Source of the DNA: Gammaproteobacteria bacterium
Lineage (GTDB): Bacteria; Gemmatimonadota; Gemmatimonadetes; Longimicrobiales; Gaopeijiaceae
Assembly: GCA_024638345.1 (NCBI GenBank)
Contig: JAHEKL010000070.1
Coordinates: forward strand, 1 to 11,090
Reading direction: 5' to 3'
Length of the DNA: 11,090 nt
Below the pieces are notes generated by a model. The model was given only the letters and a program-made list of their open reading frames with translations. It had not been told where the DNA came from and did no database searches. Positions within the stretch are counted from its first letter, which is position 1. Every line of letters starts with the position of its first letter. Below are positions 1 to 7,472 of the stretch, one piece after another. The position numbers were made by a program, and so were the translations under genes.

Positions 1-94
1 TTCTCACCCATGGCACTTCGCTCCTGCGTGGACGCAAGGACGCCCATCCACCGCAAGCCGGGGAGCTGGGCGAATCCAGCGAGGAGCCGGACGC

Positions 95-1714
95 ATGACC
101 GAGACGATCTTCATCAGCACTCATCGCCTGCCGGTGGCGGGCCGGCTGCGAGAGTCGCTGACGGGGCTCGGATACGAGGTGGATCTCGTCCCCACTCCGT
201 CGCAGATGGAGGGGCACGCAGACCCGGTGCTCCTGATTCTCACCGGGACCGACGATGCGGTGGAGTGGGCTCGAGTCGCGCATCAGATTCTGGAGATCCC
301 GGTCTTCACGGTGTTCCCGGGCCAGCAGTCCGCTGCTCTGGGGCGCCGATTGGGTGCTGAAGAAGCGTTCGGTGGGGATCCGGATACCGAAGAGTTGGCG
401 CTCCTGGCCCGGCGCACGATCGAGCGGCGAAGGCTCCAAAATCTGACTGGGGTCGTCGGGGAGTCCGACTCGATGCGGGAGGTCCTCGAGCGCGTCGTCC
501 AGATCGCGCCCGTGGACTCCACTGTGCTCATCACCGGTGAGTCCGGTACGGGTAAGGAGTTGGTCGCAAGGGGGATCCATGCGTTGTCTCCCAGGAGGCA
601 CAAGGCGTTCCTGGCCGTGAACGTGGCGGCTCTCTCCGAGACCCTCCTCGAGTCCGAGCTCTTCGGACACGAGAAGGGAGCGTTCACCGGGGCGATCGAC
701 TCGCGCAAAGGCTTCTTCGAGCTGGCTGATCGGGGCACTTTGTTTCTCGACGAGATCGGCGAGATGCCGCTCACCACTCAGACCAAGCTGCTTCGGGTGC
801 TCGAGCAGCACGAGTTCCTGCGGGTCGGTGGTCAGAAGCCGATTCGTGTGGATGTTCGCATCATCGCGGCCACGAACCAGGAGCTTCGAGATCTCGTTCC
901 AGCACGTCGATTCAGACGCGATCTGTTCTACCGCCTCAACATCCTGGGGATCGAGCTCCCACCGCTCCGGAGACGCCGTGACGACATCCCTCGTCTCGTG
1001 CATCACTTCGTGCGGGAGCTCACGCATCGCCTCGATCGCGAGTTTCCCGGGATATCGGAGGAGGCGATGGATCTGCTCGTTCGATACGACTGGCCCGGAA
1101 ACGTGCGTGAGCTGAGGAACCTCGTCGAAAGCATGGTCGTGCTGGCACCGAGCGAGCTGATCGAGCCCGACGACCTCCCGCGCGAGATTCGGGTCCCCAT
1201 CCTCGGTCGGCGCCTCCTGCCCGCTCCAGCCCCGACCGGCGCCGAGGCAGCGGGCCAGGATGCGGCCTCGGAAGGTGATGAGACTCGACGCCTACCTCCG
1301 GAGCTCGAGTTCGTATTCCGCACGCTCGTGGAGCTCAAGGTCGACATGGACGAGCTTCGTCGAGACTTCGAGCGGTACCGTGAGGAGGTCCACGACCGGC
1401 TCGGCGACTCCACTATTCCCCTGGCTATCCCCGCTCTGTCGAGGAGAGGTCTCGAGGTGGGGTTCATTCCCGGCTCCGAACACCGGCCGATCGCTTCTTT
1501 GGGCGAGGGCGTGCGAGACGAAGACCTCCTCGTCGAGCCCGAGGGCGAGACCGTGCTGTTTCGACCGGGAATGACCATGGAGGACGTGGAACGTGAGGCG
1601 ATTCGGGCCGTCCTGAAGGAGACGGACGGTAACCGGAGAAAGGCCGCCAAGAGCCTCGGAATCGGCGAGCGAACGCTCTATCGAAAGATCCAGAAGTACG
1701 AGATCGAGGAGTAG
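95..1714 (+). CDS. Sigma-54-dependent AAA+ transcriptional activator, Fis-type HTH, with a pseudo-receiver domain
   Basis: The product (539 aa) is an NtrC-family activator that would use ATP hydrolysis to open promoters held by RNA polymerase with sigma-54. Residues 1-115 look like a response-regulator receiver fold. However, the acidic pair after strand 1, the phospho-accepting Asp after strand 3 (LLILTGTDD instead of an LLD pattern) and the Lys after strand 5 are all absent, so ordinary phosphorylation is unlikely. The AAA+ domain covers about 120-365: Walker A GESGTGKE at 148-155, the sigma-54 contact loop GAFTGA at 195-200, Walker B LFLDE at 216-220. A linker of about 125 residues follows, with a likely coiled coil at 403-436. 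A Fis-type helix-turn-helix occupies about 505-535 (GNRRKAAKSLGIGERTLYRK). The start is supported by GAGGAG at 81-86, 8 nt upstream. The gene stands alone on the plus strand; its targets cannot be read from the window. The family is certain, the signal unknown. Confidence 0.95.
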   Translation: MTETIFISTHRLPVAGRLRESLTGLGYEVDLVPTPSQMEGHADPVLLILTGTDDAVEWARVAHQILEIPVFTVFPGQQSAALGRRLGAEEAFGGDPDTEELALLARRTIERRRLQNLTGVVGESDSMREVLERVVQIAPVDSTVLITGESGTGKELVARGIHALSPRRHKAFLAVNVAALSETLLESELFGHEKGAFTGAIDSRKGFFELADRGTLFLDEIGEMPLTTQTKLLRVLEQHEFLRVGGQKPIRVDVRIIAATNQELRDLVPARRFRRDLFYRLNILGIELPPLRRRRDDIPRLVHHFVRELTHRLDREFPGISEEAMDLLVRYDWPGNVRELRNLVESMVVLAPSELIEPDDLPREIRVPILGRRLLPAPAPTGAEAAGQDAASEGDETRRLPPELEFVFRTLVELKVDMDELRRDFERYREEVHDRLGDSTIPLAIPALSRRGLEVGFIPGSEHRPIASLGEGVRDEDLLVEPEGETVLFRPGMTMEDVEREAIRAVLKETDGNRRKAAKSLGIGERTLYRKIQKYEIEE

Positions 1715-1757
1715 CGCGCGGCGACCGGGTCGCCCGGGGTGCGATTCGCTTGGGCCT

Positions 1758-1782
1758 CGTCCGGACGCTGATCGTCCGGGCG
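1758..1782. terminator. Hairpin between convergent genes, possible bidirectional terminator
   Basis: CGTCCGGACG (1758-1767) and CGTCCGGGCG (1773-1782) pair as a 10-bp stem with one G-T wobble around the loop CTGAT. It lies in the 73-nt gap between the convergent ends of the activator (1714) and the lipoprotein gene (1788), where termination of both transcripts is expected. No T-run follows on either strand, so it is not a textbook intrinsic terminator and may only protect 3' ends or work with a factor. Confidence 0.5.
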
Positions 1783-1787
1783 CCGAC

Positions 1788-2444
1788 TCAGTCCAGCGGA
1801 CCCGATCGTGCTCTGAGACGAGCCCGCTCACGTTGAATCAACGGAAGGATCTCCTGCCAGGCGCGACTCCGAACCTCCTGGTACTCGACCTCGAGTTCGA
1901 GCTCCAGATCCAGATCGTGCGGGAAAGCGTAGACGGCCATGAGAGCCTCGCGGGGGGTGAGAAGCCGCGAGTCCCACCCCGGCGTTACCGCGCGAATCTC
2001 CGCGGGTCGATATCTCAGCCCCCGATTGACGAGCGTGAGAGCCTCGGGCTCGAAGGTCACTTCGGTGGACTCCGAAAAGAGCGACACCAGGAAGAGCTGA
2101 AAGGGCACCGCGGCGCCGGTGCGCTCTCTGAAGATCTCCTGATGGCCACGACCGAGCGCGGACAGCCTCTCGTGGGTGTCGGGAGCGGTGACCCGAATCA
2201 CCGATTCTGCGAGGGGAGTCACGCGGATCTGCAGCTCCCCGCGTCTCAGCGTGACGGACACCTCGTTCTGACGGAGCGTTCCGAGTCCGACAGGTAGGTC
2301 TGTGATCGGTCCGCCGGCCTCCAGAGATCGGGTTGGGCCCGGATCGGGGCCGGCGGTCGTCTCGGGCACCCCTGGAAAGAGGAGCCCACAGCCCGGGAGG
2401 GCCAGGGTGGCCGCGAGAGTCACCGCATTGATCACTTCACGCAT
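1788..2444 (-). CDS. Putative lipoprotein of unknown function, last gene of the tig-lon-engB unit
   Basis: I do not recognise this protein (218 aa). The N-terminus has a short hydrophobic stretch (residues 4-17) ending in LPGC, with Cys19 as the likely lipidated residue and Gly20 after it, so a periplasm-facing lipoprotein is likely. The n-region is weak for a signal peptide (Arg2 followed by Glu3), and Pro at the second position of the lipobox is not ideal. Residues 22-45 are rich in Pro, Gly and Thr and look like a flexible tether. The rest looks like a soluble mixed alpha/beta domain, with a highly acidic LELELEVEY stretch near 180-190 and a basic helix before the end. No transmembrane segment or catalytic motif is evident. 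The ATG overlaps the last 8 nt of engB, and an in-frame TGA lies three codons upstream, so this is the first possible ATG. Translational coupling to engB is likely. Function unknown. Confidence 0.8.
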   Translation of the reverse strand: MREVINAVTLAATLALPGCGLLFPGVPETTAGPDPGPTRSLEAGGPITDLPVGLGTLRQNEVSVTLRRGELQIRVTPLAESVIRVTAPDTHERLSALGRGHQEIFRERTGAAVPFQLFLVSLFSESTEVTFEPEALTLVNRGLRYRPAEIRAVTPGWDSRLLTPREALMAVYAFPHDLDLELELEVEYQEVRSRAWQEILPLIQRERARLRARSGPLD

Positions 2445-3066
2445 CGCCCTTCACCATGCCGGATGCAGTCGTGTCGCGCGAGGTCAGCAGAGCCGAGAGG
2501 GCCTCCAGAAGTTCGGCCCGCCCCTCGCCGGTCTTCGACGAGAACGCGATGACCTGGTCTTGATCCAACTCGAGGGCTTCAGTGAGACGGTTGACGACCT
2601 CTCTGCGCTTGCCCCGAGTCAGCTTGTCGATCTTCGTGATCACGAGCAGCATGGGCAACTCGAGCTGCGAAAGGTACCCGATCATCCGCTGATCGTCCGC
2701 GGTCGGGTCGCGTCGGCAGTCCACCAGGTGCACCACGCCGGACGGACCGTCGTGTCTGGTCAGATAGCCCTCGACCAGGGGCTTCCAGGCTTCCCGAACG
2801 TGATCCGGGACCTTCGCGAATCCGAATCCTGGAAGATCGACCAGGAAGAATCGGTCGTTGACTCGGTAGAAATTGAGCCCCTGGGTCTTTCCGGGGGTGC
2901 TGGACACATGGGCCACCTTGCTTCTGGTGCGGCCCAGCAGCGTGTTGATGAGCGAGGACTTCCCCACGTTCGACCTTCCCGAGAACGCAACCTGCGGGAG
3001 GTCACCGGGCAGCGGAGATCCAGCATCCATGACGGTGCCGGAGAACTCCACGCTCCGAATCTTCAT
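2437..3066 (-). CDS. engB: Ribosome biogenesis GTP-binding protein EngB (YihA/YsxC)
   Basis: This is a GTPase (209 aa, normal family length about 200) of the TrmE-Era-EngA-EngB group, needed in other bacteria for late assembly of the 50S subunit in the cytoplasm. All G motifs are visible: G1 GRSNVGKS at 30-37, G2 around Thr57 in SSTPGKT, G3 DLPG at 77-80 followed by FGFAKV, G4 TKID at 144-147, and G5 SSK at 176-178. The reading frame stays open far upstream (to 3657), but that part lies opposite the reading frame of lon. The ATG at 3066 gives the normal EngB N-terminus (MKIRSVEFSG). Its A is shared with the lon stop codon (TGATG), so reinitiation after lon is probable. The 3' end overlaps the next gene by 8 nt. 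Placement directly after lon is also known in Bacillus (lonA-ysxC). Confidence 0.97.
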   Translation of the reverse strand: MKIRSVEFSGTVMDAGSPLPGDLPQVAFSGRSNVGKSSLINTLLGRTRSKVAHVSSTPGKTQGLNFYRVNDRFFLVDLPGFGFAKVPDHVREAWKPLVEGYLTRHDGPSGVVHLVDCRRDPTADDQRMIGYLSQLELPMLLVITKIDKLTRGKRREVVNRLTEALELDQDQVIAFSSKTGEGRAELLEALSALLTSRDTTASGMVKGDA

Positions 3067-5498
3067 CAGGAGACTCGCGCGCCGGGATCCAATCCAGCGG
3101 TGAGCTCTGCCATCTCGGCGCCGGGCGTGCCGAGCCCCGGCGGGGTGGCCAGGACGAAATCCAGCACCTGCTCCATCCGATCCACGGCATGGAACGAGAT
3201 CTCGCTCCGCACTTCGGGAGGAAGCAGGTCCAGCTCGGCCTCGTTGCCCTCGGGAAGAATGACGGTGCGGATCCCGTTTCTGAGGGCCGCGACCGCCTTC
3301 TCCTTGATTCCTCCGACAGGAAGGACCCGTCCTCTCAGAGTGATCTCGCCGGTCATGGCCACGTTGGGACGGGTTGGGGTTCCCGTTAGGGCCGAAGTGA
3401 GCGCTGCTGCGATCGTGATACCCGCGGAGGGACCGTCCTTCGGAGTCGCCCCCTCGGGGATGTGGATGTGGATGTCGACTTCCCGGTGGAACTGCGTCTT
3501 CAGACCGAGTTCTCTGGCTCGTGAACGCGAGAACGTGACCGCAGCCACAGCCGACTCCTTCATCACGTCGCCGAGGGTGCCTGTGAGCTGGATCGCGCCA
3601 CTCCCGGGCACGACGGCGACCTCGACCTCGAGCACCTCTCCTCCCGCCATCGTCCATGCCAGACCGGTGGCCATGCCGACGCGATCGCGGCCCTCCTCCG
3701 GTGACGTATGGTGGTGCCTCCGCGGGCCCAGCAACTCGACGAGATCCTCGACACGCACTTCGATCGGCTCGCGCGGACGCTCGGCCTCCTCCGCCATACG
3801 GCGGGCCATCTTTCGGGCCACTCGGGCGAGCATCCGGTCCAGCTCGCGCACTCCCGCCTCTCGCGTGTAGTGCGCGATGATGTGATCCACGACCTCGCGC
3901 GAAACCGCGACCTCTGCGGAGCCCAGCCCGTGACGACGCAGCTGCTCGGGGATCAGGAAGTCCCTCGCAATGCTGTGTTTTTCGGTGTCCAAATACCCGG
4001 GAATCCGTATCACCTCCATGCGGTCGCGCAGCGGGTCCGGGATTCCCGAGAGGGTGTTGGCGGTGGCGACGAACAGCACGTCCGACAGGTCGAACTCGAG
4101 TTCCAGATAGTGATCCTGGAACGTCCGATTCTGCTCGGGGTCCAGGACCTCGAGCAGAGCGGCGGACGGATCCCCGAGCCCATCCTTGGTCAGCTTGTCC
4201 ACCTCATCGAGCAGGAAGACCGGGTTGCGGGTCTCCGCGCGGCGAATTCCCTGGAGCACGCGACCCGGTAGGCTACCTACGTAGGTCCGACGATGCCCCC
4301 GGATCTCCGCTTCGTCGCGGACTCCGCCGAGCGAGACCCGCACGAACCGGCGGTTCAGCGCTCGCGCGATGCTTCTTCCCAATGAGGTCTTTCCGACCCC
4401 CGGGGGTCCGACCAGACAGAGAATCGGTCCACGCAGCTGACCCACGAGGGACAGGACGGCGATGTGATCGAGTATACGGTCTTTCACCTCTTCGAGACCG
4501 AAGTGACCCTCCTCTAGCACCGCACGCGCATGTGGAATCCCCGGGTTGTCCGAGGACTCGATCGTCCACGGAAGGGAGAGGATCCAGTCCAGGTAGCCTC
4601 GAATCACACCCGCTTCAGGCGCCACGGGACTCATTTGTCGCGCTCGGTCGAGCTCCCGCTCGGCCCTCTCTCTCGCCGCCTTGGGCAGGGACGCCGACTC
4701 CAGTCGCGTCTCCAGGTCACCCCACTCCCCGGTCCCTCCGCCCAACTCCTTCTGGATGGCCTTCATCTGCTCGCGCAGATAATGCTGGCGCCGATCGTCG
4801 TCCATCTTCTGCCGCATTTCCCTATCGATGTCGTCCTCGATCTGGAGGATCTCCAGCTCTCGGTCAAGGATCTCGAGCAGCCCGCCGAACAAGGCCTCCA
4901 GCGTGGAGCTCTCCAGCAGCATCTGCTTCTCCGCGGCGCTCACCAATAGGTGACCGGCCACGCCGTGCGCGATCGCCGCGGGATCGAGCTCGGACAGGCC
5001 CTGACCTAGATCCGACGGGAGATCGGGATGCGTATGCACATACTGACGAAAGCCCCGTTCAGTCCGGCGAACGATCGCCTTGAAACCGGTGCTGGCCGTC
5101 TCGGCCTTCAGGTCCGGATAGGCCAGGGAGGAGACCTCCGCCCGGAAGGGTCCAGGTCCCGGGAGGAAGCGTTCCACGGAGACACGCTCGACCCCCTCGA
5201 AGACGACTCGAAAGGTGCCGTCCTCCAGTCGGGTGGACTGGAGCACGTGTGCCACCGTACCGACACGGTGCAGGTCCGCGGCAGAGGGATCGTCCGATCC
5301 GGCGTCGCGCTGGGCGAGCAGGAGAAGATGACCCTCTCCGTTGCTCGCCGTGGCCTCGTCGAGAGCCGCGACGGATCGGGCACGACCGACGAGCAGAGGC
5401 AGGACCATGGTGGGGAAGAAGACGAGGTCCCGTAAGGCCACAGTTGGCAAGCGGGCCGGGACCGAGGGGATAGCGGGAGAGGGGTTCACCTCTTCCAT
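3066..5498 (-). CDS. lon: ATP-dependent protease Lon (LonA type)
   Basis: Lon is a cytosolic hexameric protease that unfolds and degrades misfolded and selected regulatory proteins. The product (810 aa) has the full LonA layout: N-terminal substrate-binding domain from about residue 15 (LPTVALRDLVFFP) to 215, a helical region with a charged coiled coil around 220-290, the AAA+ module (Walker A GPPGVGKT at 364-371, Walker B VFLLDEVDK near 427-435), and the C-terminal protease domain. The catalytic dyad is Ser691 in PKDGPSAG and Lys734 in GGIKEKA; their spacing of 43 matches E. coli S679/K722. A His-rich patch (RRHHHTSPEEG, about 594-604) lies between the ATPase and protease domains. A tail of about 25 residues after the last conserved helix is rich in Gly and Ala. 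GGAGG lies 5 nt before the ATG. The gene starts 25 nt after clpX, and its TGA overlaps the engB start. Confidence 0.98.
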   Translation of the reverse strand: MEEVNPSPAIPSVPARLPTVALRDLVFFPTMVLPLLVGRARSVAALDEATASNGEGHLLLLAQRDAGSDDPSAADLHRVGTVAHVLQSTRLEDGTFRVVFEGVERVSVERFLPGPGPFRAEVSSLAYPDLKAETASTGFKAIVRRTERGFRQYVHTHPDLPSDLGQGLSELDPAAIAHGVAGHLLVSAAEKQMLLESSTLEALFGGLLEILDRELEILQIEDDIDREMRQKMDDDRRQHYLREQMKAIQKELGGGTGEWGDLETRLESASLPKAARERAERELDRARQMSPVAPEAGVIRGYLDWILSLPWTIESSDNPGIPHARAVLEEGHFGLEEVKDRILDHIAVLSLVGQLRGPILCLVGPPGVGKTSLGRSIARALNRRFVRVSLGGVRDEAEIRGHRRTYVGSLPGRVLQGIRRAETRNPVFLLDEVDKLTKDGLGDPSAALLEVLDPEQNRTFQDHYLELEFDLSDVLFVATANTLSGIPDPLRDRMEVIRIPGYLDTEKHSIARDFLIPEQLRRHGLGSAEVAVSREVVDHIIAHYTREAGVRELDRMLARVARKMARRMAEEAERPREPIEVRVEDLVELLGPRRHHHTSPEEGRDRVGMATGLAWTMAGGEVLEVEVAVVPGSGAIQLTGTLGDVMKESAVAAVTFSRSRARELGLKTQFHREVDIHIHIPEGATPKDGPSAGITIAAALTSALTGTPTRPNVAMTGEITLRGRVLPVGGIKEKAVAALRNGIRTVILPEGNEAELDLLPPEVRSEISFHAVDRMEQVLDFVLATPPGLGTPGAEMAELTAGLDPGARVS

Positions 5499-5523
5499 TC
5501 ATGCCTCCGCGGGAGATTGAGGA

Positions 5524-6765
5524 CTAGGCCTCCTTTTTCCGGGCCTCGTTGTGATAGACGAGGAGGGGCGGGACCCCTTTGTCGACGGCTTCTGGAGTGA
5601 CCACGACTTCGCGAATGTCGCTACGCGAGGGGAGATCGAACATGACGTCACGCATGACCCCCTCGATCACCGCGCGCAGCCCCCGGGCGCCAGTGCCTCT
5701 GACGAGTGCCTTCTTCGCGATGGCACGGATCGCATCGGGGTCGAAGGTGAGTCCGATGCCCTCCAACTCGAGCATCTTGGTGTATTGCTTCACCAGCGCG
5801 TTCTTGGGCTCCTGGAGGATCCGGACCAGAGCCTCCTCGTCCAACTCCTCCAGACTCACCATTACCGGGAGCCGTCCCACCAGCTCCGGGATCAGCCCGA
5901 ACCTCTGGAGGTCGTCGGGCTCGGCGCGCGAGAGGAGCTTGGTTCGGATGACGTTCTCGTCATCGTCTTCCTGCTCATCGAAGCCGATCCTGCGCTGTCC
6001 GAGACGAGACTCCACGAGCTTCTCGAGCCCGTCGAACGCGCCGCCGCAGACGAACAAGATGTTTCGGGTGTCGACCTGGATGTACTCTTGCTGAGGGTGC
6101 TTCCTGCCACCCTGAGGCGGTACCGACGCGACAGTGCCCTCCAGGATCTTGAGAAGCGCCTGCTGCACCCCCTCACCCGAGACGTCCCGGGTGATCGAGG
6201 GGTTTTCGGACTTGCGCGAGATCTTGTCGAGCTCGTCGATGTAGATGATGCCGCGCTGACAATCCGTCACGTTGTAGTCGGCGGCCTGGAGCAGGCGGAC
6301 CAGAATGTTCTCGACGTCCTCGCCGACGTATCCGGCCTCCGTCAGAGTCGTGGCGTCCGCGATCGTGAAGGGGACGTTCAGCATTCGGGCGAGCGTCTGC
6401 GCAAGCAGCGTCTTGCCTACACCGGTGGAGCCCATCAGCAGGATGTTCGCCTTCTCGACCTCGACGTCGTCGAGGATGCCTTGGTGGTTGACCCTCTTGT
6501 AGTGGTTGTAGACGGCGACCGAGAGCGTCTTCTTGGCTTCCTCCTGACCGATCACGTACTGATCGAGGGTATCCTTGATCTCGCGGGGAGTGAGCGTTGG
6601 AACGGCGGACTCGGGCGTAACCCGGTCCTCGTCCTCCGCGAGGATCTCGTTACAGAGCGCCACGCACTCGTTGCAGATGTAGACGCTGGGCCCGGAGATG
6701 AACTTCCGGACGGAGTCCTTGGACTTCCCGCAGAAGCTGCAGCGCAGATGCTTGTCAGTCGACAT
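5524..6765 (-). CDS. clpX: ATP-dependent Clp protease ATP-binding subunit ClpX
   Basis: ClpX is the hexameric unfoldase that recognises substrates and threads them into ClpP. The product (413 aa) is complete. The N-terminal zinc-binding domain has Cys9, Cys12, Cys31 and Cys34. The AAA+ core has Walker A GSTGVGKT at 112-119, pore loop GYVG at 145-148, Walker B IIYIDE at 173-178, the RKH loop at 221-223, an arginine finger in ELVGRLP (Arg298) and sensor 2 in GARGLR (Arg361). The ClpP-docking IGF loop is present at 260-262 and is followed by an acidic run (DEQEDDDE). A working ClpXP pair is therefore expected with the gene just upstream. The start follows clpP by 31 nt, with only a weak Shine-Dalgarno candidate (GGGTAAG). 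No residue essential to the family appears to be missing. Confidence 0.98.
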   Translation of the reverse strand: MSTDKHLRCSFCGKSKDSVRKFISGPSVYICNECVALCNEILAEDEDRVTPESAVPTLTPREIKDTLDQYVIGQEEAKKTLSVAVYNHYKRVNHQGILDDVEVEKANILLMGSTGVGKTLLAQTLARMLNVPFTIADATTLTEAGYVGEDVENILVRLLQAADYNVTDCQRGIIYIDELDKISRKSENPSITRDVSGEGVQQALLKILEGTVASVPPQGGRKHPQQEYIQVDTRNILFVCGGAFDGLEKLVESRLGQRRIGFDEQEDDDENVIRTKLLSRAEPDDLQRFGLIPELVGRLPVMVSLEELDEEALVRILQEPKNALVKQYTKMLELEGIGLTFDPDAIRAIAKKALVRGTGARGLRAVIEGVMRDVMFDLPSRSDIREVVVTPEAVDKGVPPLLVYHNEARKKEA

Positions 6766-6796
6766 GGCTTACCCGAACACGTGAGGACACCGGCAC

Positions 6797-7432
6797 TCAG
6801 CCGGCGTCTCCTCCCCCGACCTCCGAATCCTTCGGTTTCTCCACCGCGTCCCGGTGCGAGAGCACCCGGTCGATGAGACCATACTCCTGCGCCTCCTCGG
6901 GGCTCATGAAGTAGTCTCGGTCGACGTCGTCAGCCACCTTCTCCACCGGCTGTCCGGTGTGCTTGGCCAGGATCTTGTTCAGGCGCTCGCGGATACCCAG
7001 GACCTCCTTCGCCGCGATCTCGATGTCGGCCGCCGTCCCCTGATATCCAGATGATGGCTGGTGGATCAAGATTCGCGAGTTGGGCAGGGCGCTTCTCTTT
7101 CCGCTGGCGCCGCCCGCGAGCAGCACGGCACCCATCGACGCCGCCATCCCGACGCAGAATGTCGAGACGGGCGCGCGGAGATGCTGCATGGTGTCGTAGA
7201 TCGCCAGACCCGCATAGACGCTTCCGCCCGGGGAGTTGATGTAGAGGTAGATGTCGCGCTCCGGGTCGTCGGCGTCCAGGAAGAGAAGCTGGGCCACGAT
7301 GATGTTCGCGACCGTATCGTCCACAGCGCTCCCTAGGAAGATGATCCGATCCATGAGAAGCCGGGAGAAGATGTCGTAACTCCGCTCTCCTCGGCTCGTG
7401 CGTTCGATCACGTACGGGGGATATATGGGCAT
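6797..7432 (-). CDS. clpP: ATP-dependent Clp protease proteolytic subunit ClpP
   Basis: ClpP is the serine peptidase that forms the 14-mer degradation chamber for ClpX. The product (211 aa) has the catalytic triad Ser99 (GMAASMG), His124 (LIHQPSSG) and Asp173 (DRDYFMS), in the spacing usual for the family. The conserved N-terminal loop IERTSRGERSYDIFSRLL sits near residues 9-26. The protein starts with MPIYPPYVIE, so there is little or no propeptide. The C-terminus ends in a short Gly/Glu-rich tail (SEVGGGDAG). The gene lies 40 nt after tig and 31 nt before clpX, consistent with one transcript. No good Shine-Dalgarno sequence precedes the ATG: the nearest purine stretch (AAGGA) is 16 nt away, so initiation may be weak or depend on coupling. 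The start is nevertheless supported by the family's usual N-terminus. Confidence 0.98.
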   Translation of the reverse strand: MPIYPPYVIERTSRGERSYDIFSRLLMDRIIFLGSAVDDTVANIIVAQLLFLDADDPERDIYLYINSPGGSVYAGLAIYDTMQHLRAPVSTFCVGMAASMGAVLLAGGASGKRSALPNSRILIHQPSSGYQGTAADIEIAAKEVLGIRERLNKILAKHTGQPVEKVADDVDRDYFMSPEEAQEYGLIDRVLSHRDAVEKPKDSEVGGGDAG

Positions 7433-7472
7433 CGCGTTCGATCCGTGGTCCTTGCTTTCGAGTCAGGCGCTC

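Noticed and set aside
11..27. Possible sigma-54 promoter (TGGCAC ... TGC) before the activator gene
   Set aside because: The GG and GC elements are 14 positions apart instead of 12, and there is no T before the TGC to give TTGC, so it does not fit the -24/-12 pattern.
22..40. Small inverted repeat TCCTGCG ... CGCAAGGA upstream of the activator
   Set aside because: Only 7 bp with a bulge and a 4-nt loop; no T-run and no adjoining gene end visible. It cannot be told from chance pairing.
10..360. Plus-strand open frame starting at position 10
   Set aside because: It overlaps the start of the activator in another frame, has Arg/Gly/Ser-rich composition and no ribosome-binding site or domain.
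3067..3657. Upstream extension of the engB frame
   Set aside because: It overlaps the catalytic end of lon in another frame, has low-complexity Arg/Gly/His composition, and the family N-terminus begins at 3066.
2302..3870. Long plus-strand open frame (522 codons) opposite engB and lon
   Set aside because: It is antisense to two clear genes, rich in Ser/Arg/Pro as expected of a GC-rich shadow frame, and contains no recognisable domain.
5551..6876. Long plus-strand open frame (441 codons) opposite clpX and the clpP 3' end
   Set aside because: It mirrors the codon usage of clpX on the other strand (rich in Leu, Asp, Val, Arg) and shows no domain or ribosome-binding site of its own.
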